Positions 53,409 through 60,568 of a stretch of 64,000 nt of DNA are shown here, piece by piece (position 1 is the first letter of the stretch; the number at the start of each line of letters is the position of its first letter). The notes beneath the pieces were generated by a model that searched no databases, was not told where the DNA came from, and saw only the letters and a program-made list of their open reading frames with translations. A program made the position numbers and the translations under genes. Source of the DNA: Aliarcobacter faecis. Its GTDB lineage: Bacteria > Campylobacterota > Campylobacteria > Campylobacterales > Arcobacteraceae. The stretch is taken from contig NZ_CP053837.1 of the NCBI RefSeq assembly GCF_013201705.1, positions 310,001 to 374,000 on the forward strand, in the 5' to 3' direction.

Positions 53409-54128
53409 ATGAATCAAGGTGTTTATCCATTAACAGCTTCAATGATTAATCAAATTAATAGGATTGATCAAATAAGTAACAATTTAGCAAATACAAATAC
53501 TTATGGTTTTAAACAAGAAGGTACTACTGAAACTACTTTTAATTACTATTTAAAAAGAGTTCAAGAAGCAAATCAGACTCCTACAAAAGAAAATATTGTG
53601 ACAAATAATATTCCAAAAATTGATTCAAAATATATAAATGGTGAAATGGGTCCAATTGTTATGACTGGAAATAATTTAGATTTTGCATTAAATGCTTCTG
53701 ATATATTTTTCAAAGTTCAAAATCAACAAGGAGATATTGTATATACAAGGGATGGAGCATTTAAAAATCTTGACGGTTTTTTGGTAGATGGAAATGGAAA
53801 TAGTGTTTTAAACCAAGATAATGAACCAGTTGTTATTGAAGATGGATTTGTTGCTCAAATAGGAGTTACAAAAATAGCTTATACAAACCTTGATAAAATA
53901 GGGAATAATACTTATTTACCAAAAAATGCAAATGAATTAGAAGTTTTTGATAATAATGATAATATGATAGTTCAAGGTGCAGTTGAAAGTTCAAATGTAA
54001 ACTCTGTAACTGCTATGGTTGAGTTAATTGATGCACATAGAAGGTTTGAACAATCTCAAAAGGCTATAAAAAGTATAGATGAGATAAATGCAGGATTAAT
54101 TGAAAAAGTAGGAGGAAATACTAGATAA
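53409..54128 (+). CDS. flgF: Flagellar rod protein, FlgF-like
   Basis: A 239-residue flagellar rod/hook family protein. The N terminus YPLTASMINQINRIDQISNN (rather than the FlgG form) with NNLANTNTYGFKQEG, the mid-domain IFFKVQNQQGDIVYTRDGAF and the C-terminal MVELIDAHRRFEQSQKAI are family-typical. Length below FlgG (262) and divergence from the other FlgG in this window favour proximal-rod FlgF; a second FlgG-like (FlgG2) protein is the alternative. RBS AGGAGG is excellent; flgB starts inside an overlap at its end. Confidence 0.78.
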   Translation: MNQGVYPLTASMINQINRIDQISNNLANTNTYGFKQEGTTETTFNYYLKRVQEANQTPTKENIVTNNIPKIDSKYINGEMGPIVMTGNNLDFALNASDIFFKVQNQQGDIVYTRDGAFKNLDGFLVDGNGNSVLNQDNEPVVIEDGFVAQIGVTKIAYTNLDKIGNNTYLPKNANELEVFDNNDNMIVQGAVESSNVNSVTAMVELIDAHRRFEQSQKAIKSIDEINAGLIEKVGGNTR

Positions 54129-54532
54129 TGCACGCAAGTAATATATCAAGCACTCTTTTTGAACAGTTGAATTTTAGAGCAGAAAGACAAAAAGTAATAT
54201 CTAGTAATATTGCAAATATAAATACTCCAAATTATAAAACAAAAGAGTTAGTTTTTGATGATGAATTAAATTTATCTATGAAAAACTCTTTACAAATGAA
54301 TCAAACAAATACAAAACATATGAAAAATGTAGATATAGCTTCAAATTTATCAAATCCTAGGTTAGTTGAAGTAAAAGGTTTACAAGAACAAAATGATGGA
54401 AATAATGTAAATTTAGATTCACAATTAGGTGAACAATCTAAAAATAAAGTGATAATTGATGCAATTCAATCAGCAATAAAAAGAGATTCAAGATTATTTA
54501 GAAATATGATTGAGTCATCTTCAAAAAATTAA
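54128..54532 (+). CDS. flgB: Flagellar basal-body rod protein FlgB
   Basis: A 134-residue proximal rod protein. ISSTLFEQLNFRAERQKVI and SSNIANINTPNYKTKELVF are the N-terminal FlgB features, and the C-terminal helix ends in DSRLFRNMIESS. It overlaps the flgF stop by one base (TAATG). flgC and fliE, which normally follow flgB, are not here; fliF begins after 12 bases. Confidence 0.9.
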   Translation: MHASNISSTLFEQLNFRAERQKVISSNIANINTPNYKTKELVFDDELNLSMKNSLQMNQTNTKHMKNVDIASNLSNPRLVEVKGLQEQNDGNNVNLDSQLGEQSKNKVIIDAIQSAIKRDSRLFRNMIESSSKN

Positions 54533-54544
54533 TATAGGGTATTT

Positions 54545-56290
54545 ATGGATCAACTTTTAAAGTTTGTAAATAATTTAAATACAGCTCAAAGAGCAGTAAT
54601 AATTGGAGGTTTCTCTGTATTATTTATAGTATTAGTTGGTTTTTTAGTTTATTCAAATATTAAAGCTGAAGATAAAAAGTTAAATTATACTATAGCTTCT
54701 AACCTTACAAAATCTCAAGTTATGTTAGCAAGTGAAGAGCTTGAAGCAGCAGGAATACAGTTCTCAGTTATTGGAAGTGGAAATAATTTAACTTTAAAAA
54801 CTTCAAAAGAGTTCGTAAATATTGCAAAAATAAAGTTAGTAACAAGTGAAGCTGCTACAAGTAAGCATGTTGGTTGGGAGATTTTTGAAAAATCATCTTT
54901 AGGAACTACAAATTTTGAAAATAAAGTAAAGTATTTAAGAGCTTTAGAAGGAGAGCTTAGTCGATCTTTAGAGGCTTTAAATGGAGTATTAAAAGCAAGT
55001 GTTAAAATTGCTATTCCAAAAGATACTATATTTACAGAGAAAAAAGGTCAAACAACAGCTTCAGCTATTCTTTCAGTAAAACCAGGAATTTTTTTAACAC
55101 AAAAACAAATAGATGGTATTAAAAATTTTATAGCTTCAGCAGTTCCAGATTTAAAACAAGAGAATATTCAGTTAATTGATCAAGATGGAAACTTACTTGA
55201 ACTTTCAAGTGAAGATGAGAGTAATCAAAAATCAGTAACACAAACAAAATATAAAGATAGTTTAGAAGAGGATTATTCTAAAAAAATTGTTGCTCTTCTT
55301 GAGCCCTTTGTAGGAGCTGGAAGAGTCGTTGCAAAGGTTACTTTAGCACTAGATTTTATTAAAAAAGATATAGAAGAGGAGATTTATAATCCTGAGGGAA
55401 CTATAAGATCTCAACAAGTTATAGAAAATACAAGTTCAGCTCAAGGTATGCCAAATAATAGTGGAGGAGTTGCAGGAGCTGATAATAATATTCAAGAGCC
55501 AAGCAGTTCATCTGGTGGTTCAAATATTGCTTCAAATAATGAAGGAACAAATACCGTTACAAATTATGAAATATCAAGAAAAGTTGTTTCTCAAAAAGAT
55601 TATAACTATACAAATATAAAGAGAATTACTGCTGCGGTTACTTTTGATTCTAGTGTTTTGAAAGATATTCCAAATAAAGATGAGTTTATAGCATCTTTAG
55701 AGTCTATTGTTCAAAATACAATAGGTTATGATCAAGCTAGAGGTGATAAAGTTACTGTTAAAGATTTTAAATTTATTGGTGTAAAGCCACTTGAACAAGT
55801 TGAACAAACAATAGATGAGAATGGTAATGTAATAATAAAAGATTCTAGCTCTTTTGATACAATGAGTCAAATAAAAGCATTTTTACAAGAGTTTGGGGAT
55901 TATATTCAATATTTGATTGCCGCAATTTTACTATTTATTTTCTATAAAAAATTTATAGCTTCAAATGAGATAGTTGTTTTAGGAGATAGTGTTGGAAACT
56001 CTAAAGGAAAAGCTGGATCAAAGAATCAATCAAATGATGATGGATTAGTTGATGATATGTTATCAAATCTAGAACAAGAGTTTGAATTAAGTAGTGCTCA
56101 AGGAAGATTAAAATCAAAAGTAAAAAGTCAAATCCTAAATAATATTGATGGACTTGATGAAGAATCAGCTGCAAAGTATGAGGTATTTATTGAAGAGCTT
56201 GATAAAGAGATAAATAATAATCCAGCAGAAGTAGCAAGAATGATAGAATTGTTATTAACTGAAGGAAATAATAATTTTAAAAAAAGGTAG
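54545..56290 (+). CDS. fliF: Flagellar MS-ring protein FliF
   Basis: Forms the MS ring in the inner membrane, the first motor part assembled. Two membrane helices (about 17-39 and 455-473) flank the periplasmic region with ring-building motifs: NYTIASNLTKSQVMLASEEL, GWEIFEKSSLGTTNFENKVK (core FEKSSLGTTNFENKV), RALEGELSRSLEAL and KASVKIAIPK. The low-complexity middle (near 285-335) is Ser/Gly/Asn rich. The cytoplasmic tail ends in the FliG-binding segment. 581 residues. fliG follows after 3 bases. Confidence 0.97.
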   Translation: MDQLLKFVNNLNTAQRAVIIGGFSVLFIVLVGFLVYSNIKAEDKKLNYTIASNLTKSQVMLASEELEAAGIQFSVIGSGNNLTLKTSKEFVNIAKIKLVTSEAATSKHVGWEIFEKSSLGTTNFENKVKYLRALEGELSRSLEALNGVLKASVKIAIPKDTIFTEKKGQTTASAILSVKPGIFLTQKQIDGIKNFIASAVPDLKQENIQLIDQDGNLLELSSEDESNQKSVTQTKYKDSLEEDYSKKIVALLEPFVGAGRVVAKVTLALDFIKKDIEEEIYNPEGTIRSQQVIENTSSAQGMPNNSGGVAGADNNIQEPSSSSGGSNIASNNEGTNTVTNYEISRKVVSQKDYNYTNIKRITAAVTFDSSVLKDIPNKDEFIASLESIVQNTIGYDQARGDKVTVKDFKFIGVKPLEQVEQTIDENGNVIIKDSSSFDTMSQIKAFLQEFGDYIQYLIAAILLFIFYKKFIASNEIVVLGDSVGNSKGKAGSKNQSNDDGLVDDMLSNLEQEFELSSAQGRLKSKVKSQILNNIDGLDEESAAKYEVFIEELDKEINNNPAEVARMIELLLTEGNNNFKKR

Positions 56291-56293
56291 ATA

Positions 56294-57298
56294 ATGGCAA
56301 GAGCGCTTGAAGATGATATTCTAAAAGGGATGTCAATGTTGGAAAAAGTTGCAAGATTTTTTGTACTTATTGGAGAAGATTCTACTGTAAAAATTTTTCA
56401 GCACTTACCAAAAGATATAGTTGAATCTATTTCAACTGCCATTACTCAAATTTCTTCAATAAATAAAGATGTATCTTTAGCTGTTTTAGAGGAGTTTCAT
56501 CTTTATACTAGAAGTAAAAGTTTTATTAGTTCTGGTGGTTATGATTTTGCAAAAGATATTTTATATAAATCATTAGGAAAAGAAGAAGCTGATGAGGTTT
56601 TAGCAAAACTTTCAAGAATGAAGTTAGCTTCTCAAGCTTTTGCATATCTTGATGGAATAAATCCAAAACAGTTGAGTGATTTTATAAAAGACGAATCTCC
56701 TCATACAATAGCAGTTATTTTAGCACATATGGACCCTTCTAAAGCCTCAGATGTTTTAATGCAATTAGATGAAGAGGTAAGAGTAAAAGTTACAATTCAA
56801 GTTGCAACAATAAAAGATGTTTCTCCTGATGTTGTACGAACAATATCTTCAGTTTTAGAGAAAAAATTGGAATCACTTTTATCTTCTATTGTTGATGTGG
56901 GTGGAGTTAGAGTTGTTGCTGATATGTTAAACAAAATGGGTCCAAAAGCACAAGATATACTTAAAAATATAAATGGTATTGATACAGTATTAGCAAGTAG
57001 AATAAAAGATAATATGTTTGTATTTGAAGATTTATTAAATTTAGATTCAGAGTATATTATGAAAATATTACAAGGTGTTGAATCGACAGAAGTTGCGATT
57101 GCTATGAAAAATACAACAGAAGAGCAGATAGAAAAAGTAACAGGTGCTATGTCTCAAAGGGTAAAAGAGAGATTTATAGAAGAGAGTGAAATGCTTACAA
57201 AAGTAAAAATAAAAGATATTGAAGCAGCACAAAGAAAAATGCTTGATATTGCTCAGAAAATGATAGAAGAGGGTATTATTGAAAGAGAGACTAACTAA
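56294..57298 (+). CDS. fliG: Flagellar motor switch protein FliG
   Basis: Rotor component of the C ring that couples MS ring, FliM and stator. The middle domain has EESPHTIAVILAHMDPSKAS-type DESPHTIAVILAHMDPSKA (near 134), VRVKVTIQVATIK, and the C-terminal torque domain has MFVFEDLLNLDSEYIMKIL with the charged residues that face MotA. 334 residues, normal. fliH starts at its last base. Confidence 0.97.
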   Translation: MARALEDDILKGMSMLEKVARFFVLIGEDSTVKIFQHLPKDIVESISTAITQISSINKDVSLAVLEEFHLYTRSKSFISSGGYDFAKDILYKSLGKEEADEVLAKLSRMKLASQAFAYLDGINPKQLSDFIKDESPHTIAVILAHMDPSKASDVLMQLDEEVRVKVTIQVATIKDVSPDVVRTISSVLEKKLESLLSSIVDVGGVRVVADMLNKMGPKAQDILKNINGIDTVLASRIKDNMFVFEDLLNLDSEYIMKILQGVESTEVAIAMKNTTEEQIEKVTGAMSQRVKERFIEESEMLTKVKIKDIEAAQRKMLDIAQKMIEEGIIERETN

Positions 57299-57957
57299 TG
57301 GCTGATAATGTTTATTCAAATGCAAAAGTTATAAATAATGATGAAAATATCCAAAAATATCAGTTAGGAAATTTTATAAATAGTAATGTTGAATCAAATA
57401 TTATTGAAAATACAAATACTGTTTTAAATGATAGAGATATCAATGGAAAAGTTGATCCTGTTTTAATAGAGATTAGGAATTTGAATGAGAAAATAAATCA
57501 AATTTCACAAAAAATTATAAATATTGAAAATGATGGTATTAAGGGGCGAGATATAGATGTCCAAGTTATTCAAGCAATAAAAGATTTAAAACAGTATGCC
57601 TCTTTTTTTGAACAAGCAACTTTTCAAATGGAGACAAAATTATTAAAAACTTCAATAGCTCTAGCTCAAAAAATAATCTCTATTGAAGTTGGAGAGAATT
57701 CAACAAAGATAGCGAAACAGACAATAACTTTCTTACTAGAAAAGATTAAAGCAGCATCAAAGGTACAAATTCATCTAAATCCAAAAGATTATGAGATATT
57801 AAAAAATGAGTTAAAATTGGAACCATTTATTGAATTGTTAAAAGATGCAAATGTTATTGCAGGGGGTGTTGTAATAGCGAGTGATTTAGGAAATTTTGAT
57901 GGAAGTATTGAATCTAAGGTATCTTCAATGCTCGAAACTTTGGATTTGGTAATATAA
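57298..57957 (+). CDS. fliH: Flagellar assembly protein FliH
   Basis: Export-apparatus stator that binds and regulates the ATPase FliI. The 219-residue protein has a variable Asn-rich N-terminal part (1-60), a coiled coil (about 63-130) and a V-ATPase E-subunit-like C-terminal domain with KTSIALAQKIISIEVGENSTK, VQIHLNPKDYEIL and IAGGVVIASDLGNFDGSIESKV (core GGVVIASDLGNFDGSIE). The ATG overlaps the fliG end. FliI is not in this window. Confidence 0.88.
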   Translation: MADNVYSNAKVINNDENIQKYQLGNFINSNVESNIIENTNTVLNDRDINGKVDPVLIEIRNLNEKINQISQKIINIENDGIKGRDIDVQVIQAIKDLKQYASFFEQATFQMETKLLKTSIALAQKIISIEVGENSTKIAKQTITFLLEKIKAASKVQIHLNPKDYEILKNELKLEPFIELLKDANVIAGGVVIASDLGNFDGSIESKVSSMLETLDLVI

Positions 57958-57984
57958 AATTTACTTAAATAACAAAATTTATGA

Positions 57985-57990
57985 TATAAT
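57985..57990 (+). promoter_or_regulatory. -10 element of the fliN-flgD-flgE promoter
   Basis: TATAAT in TATGATATAATCTATAAAG, 28 bases before fliN, in the 60-base gap after fliH. It indicates that fliN, flgD and flgE form a separate transcript. Confidence 0.6.
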
Positions 57991-58017
57991 CTATAAAGTT
58001 TTTATAAAAGAGTTTAA

Positions 58018-58305
58018 ATGGAAATTAGTGAAAGAGATTACGATTTACTTGTAGATACTGAAATAGTTGTAGATGTTATGCTAGGAAGTACAAATATAAG
58101 TATTGGCGAATTTATTAAACTAACAGAAGGTGACATAGTTTCATTACATAAACCAGGTGGTTCTGGTGGTGAGATTTATGTAAATTCAAGAATTATTGGA
58201 ACAGGCGATATTATTGTTATGGATGATAAACTAGCAGTTAGAGTTCAAGATGCTATGGATTCAGATAATGTTGTTAGATACTTCTTTGAAGAGCATATAA
58301 TATAA
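58018..58305 (+). CDS. fliN: Flagellar motor switch protein FliN
   Basis: A 95-residue C-ring protein consisting of one SpoA domain: VVDVMLGSTNISIGEFIKLTEGDIVSL (core LGSTNISIGEFIKLTEGD), YVNSRIIGTGDIIVMDDKLAVRV. This is the short FliN form; FliM and FliY are not in this window. It starts with its own promoter and is followed by flgD after 10 bases. Confidence 0.9.
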   Translation: MEISERDYDLLVDTEIVVDVMLGSTNISIGEFIKLTEGDIVSLHKPGGSGGEIYVNSRIIGTGDIIVMDDKLAVRVQDAMDSDNVVRYFFEEHII

Positions 58306-58315
58306 GGAGAATAAA

Positions 58316-59002
58316 ATGGCTGAAATCAGTGGTGTAAATACAAGTACAGGTATTGATGGTAACACATATACAAGTAGTGTTAGTAATGATTCCTTAACAA
58401 CGAATGATTTTTTAAAATTGATGATTGAGGAGCTTAAACTTCAGGATCCGACAAAACCTATGGATTCATCAAGAATGCTTGAGACTCAAATGCAAATGAG
58501 TACATTAAATTCAAACTTAAGTATGGTAAAAACACTTGAATCAATACAAAAATCATTTGCACAATCTTCAATTTCAACAGCAGTTGGAGTAATTGGAAAA
58601 CATGTTGAAAATGGAACATTAGCAGAAGATGGAGTTTCAAACAAAGCATTTAGGGTAAATTCTATTGAAAATATAGACGGAGAAATTTATTTAAGTGCTC
58701 AAAGATTATTATATTTGGAGCAAATTGTAAGTATACCTGATCCAGAAGATTCTTCTAAAACAAAGATTATAAATTATGATGCTGCAGGTTATATTTATGA
58801 TGATGATGGTAATAAAACAGGACAAACAATAGCTTTAGAAAGTATTGGAAATCCACTTATAAAAGATGGGAAACCTGTAATATTAGATCAAGATGGAAAT
58901 GAAGTTAAAGAACATGATTTTAAATTAACTGGTTCAACAATTCCTGTATATTCTGATCAGATTGAACAAATTCCATTTACTTCGATAACTGCTGTATTTT
59001 AA
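58316..59002 (+). CDS. flgD: Flagellar hook capping/assembly protein FlgD
   Basis: Scaffold for hook polymerisation, exported through the growing rod. The N-terminal signature NDFLKLMIEELKLQDPTKP (near 29) and QMSTLNSNLSMVKTLES with an SSxLETQMQM stretch (near 54) identify it. The C-terminal half (about 90-228) is the family's variable Ig/FlgD domain, here with several Asp-rich loops. 228 residues. Directly precedes two hook genes, as expected. RBS ATAAGGAGAATAAA. Confidence 0.92.
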   Translation: MAEISGVNTSTGIDGNTYTSSVSNDSLTTNDFLKLMIEELKLQDPTKPMDSSRMLETQMQMSTLNSNLSMVKTLESIQKSFAQSSISTAVGVIGKHVENGTLAEDGVSNKAFRVNSIENIDGEIYLSAQRLLYLEQIVSIPDPEDSSKTKIINYDAAGYIYDDDGNKTGQTIALESIGNPLIKDGKPVILDQDGNEVKEHDFKLTGSTIPVYSDQIEQIPFTSITAVF

Positions 59003-59011
59003 GGATTTAAA

Positions 59012-60490
59012 ATGATAGGAGCTTTATGGAATGGAATGTCTGGAATTGTAAGTTATGAAAAAGGACTTAATGTTGAGTCTAATAACGCTGCAAATATAAG
59101 TACAGTTGGACACAAAAAAGATTTAATAACTTTTGAAGATGCTCTATATACATATGGCTATGGAAAAGGTGTGAATACACAAACTATTTCAAAACAGTTT
59201 GAACAAGGAAATTTAAAACCAACAAATTCAAATATTGATGTAGGAATAGATGGGAAAGGATTTTTTATAGTTCAAGATAAAAATGGACAAAATTTTTATA
59301 CTAGGGCTGGAAATTTTATTCAAGCAGAAGATGGATTTTTAAAGACTCAAGATAATTTAAATGTTATGGGACTTACTCCTCAACAAAAAAGGGTAATCTC
59401 CTCAAACCCTAGTGAAACTATTTTTACAGATGAGTATATGAAGAATCTTAGTTCTATAACAATAAATTCAAATAGTGTTGCTTATAATATAAATTCTAGA
59501 GCAACAAATTATATAAATAGTGCAAAAAGTGATGATGAAGTTTTAAGTGGAGATAATTATAAAACTTCTAGCTCAAAAATAAATGATGTAGATGCTCTTT
59601 TATATGATTATAGTGATAAGTTAAAACTTTTTCAAACAAATCCAAATACAGAATCAGATTTCTCAATAAATCAAATATCTAAAGTAGATTATTCAAAAGT
59701 TTTAAATGATTTACAAGATGAAAATGATTTTATAAGCCTTAGCATAGATAATAATGTAATTAGACAAAATTTTGATACAGATATAGAGACAACATTAAAA
59801 AAATTATCAGACCAGATTTCAAATCTTAAAGGGTTTTCTTCAACTGTAGATACATCAACAGGTGTTTTTACTATTGAAAATCTTGTTATGGGTAAAGAGT
59901 TTAGAGTTTATGATGCAATAGTAAATGATAATATAAGTTTAAGTGAAGTTAGCACTACAAAAATACAAGAAGCGAAACAAGGAAGTGGTTTAGGAATGGT
60001 TGAATCTGCTAGAGATGCTTTAAAAAAAGCTCTTGAAAGAGCAGATGCAAAGTTTTTAGAAGTTACAAATATTTTATCCTATGGTATAAATGCTGGATTT
60101 GATAATAGTGGACTAAATACAAGATTAGATGCTTTAACTTTAGTTCAAGATGCAAAAGGTGATATAAATATAAGTGATGATGGCTTTGTTTTTGTAAGTG
60201 TAGAAGGAAATAATTTTTTAGTTGGGCGAATAGGAACTGCAAATTTTAAGAATGAAGTTGGATTAAAAGCTGAAGGAAATAATTTATATTCATCTACAAA
60301 AGAGTCAGGACCTGCAACAAATGCAGATAGTACAAATAAATTAGTATCAAAATATTTAGAAAATGCAAATGTAAATATGGCTGATACCTTAAGTATGTTA
60401 ATGATTTATCAAAAAGCTTTTGAATCAAATTCAAAATCAATTACAACATCTGATGAGTTTTTACAAACGGCTATTAATATGATTAAATAA
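59012..60490 (+). CDS. flgE: Flagellar hook-type protein, FlgE paralogue 1
   Basis: A 492-residue hook-family protein. The N terminus IGALWNGMSGIVSYEKGLN and the rod/hook motif ESNNAANISTVGHKKDLI (near 26) match FlgE-type proteins, and the C-terminal MADTLSMLMIYQKAFESNSK with TTSDEFLQTAINMIK is typical. It shares domain order with the next, longer gene and is probably its paralogue. Whether it is the hook, a minor hook variant or a hook-filament-type adaptor is not evident. Note the Ala in NNAAN, where NNIAN is the rule. Codon use is like that of its neighbours. Confidence 0.82.
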   Translation: MIGALWNGMSGIVSYEKGLNVESNNAANISTVGHKKDLITFEDALYTYGYGKGVNTQTISKQFEQGNLKPTNSNIDVGIDGKGFFIVQDKNGQNFYTRAGNFIQAEDGFLKTQDNLNVMGLTPQQKRVISSNPSETIFTDEYMKNLSSITINSNSVAYNINSRATNYINSAKSDDEVLSGDNYKTSSSKINDVDALLYDYSDKLKLFQTNPNTESDFSINQISKVDYSKVLNDLQDENDFISLSIDNNVIRQNFDTDIETTLKKLSDQISNLKGFSSTVDTSTGVFTIENLVMGKEFRVYDAIVNDNISLSEVSTTKIQEAKQGSGLGMVESARDALKKALERADAKFLEVTNILSYGINAGFDNSGLNTRLDALTLVQDAKGDINISDDGFVFVSVEGNNFLVGRIGTANFKNEVGLKAEGNNLYSSTKESGPATNADSTNKLVSKYLENANVNMADTLSMLMIYQKAFESNSKSITTSDEFLQTAINMIK

Positions 60491-60504
60491 AGTCTATATT
60501 TTTG

Positions 60505-60544
60505 TATTAAAATTTTAATATAAAGATATGAACTTTAAGTTCAT
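60505..60544 (+). promoter_or_regulatory. Two palindromes upstream of the second flgE
   Basis: A perfect 16-base palindrome TATTAAAATTTTAATA (60505-60520) and an inverted repeat ATGAACTTTAAGTTCAT (60528-60544) lie 25-60 bases before the start. One may be a regulator site and the other a leader hairpin or a weak terminator of flgE paralogue 1. No RpoN or FliA consensus is seen. Confidence 0.5.
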
Positions 60545-60568
60545 TTACCTTAAAACAAAGGATATAAA

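Noticed and set aside
55440-55560. Ser/Gly/Asn-rich repeat-like stretch in fliF
   Set aside because: Normal low-complexity linker of FliF, not a true tandem repeat.
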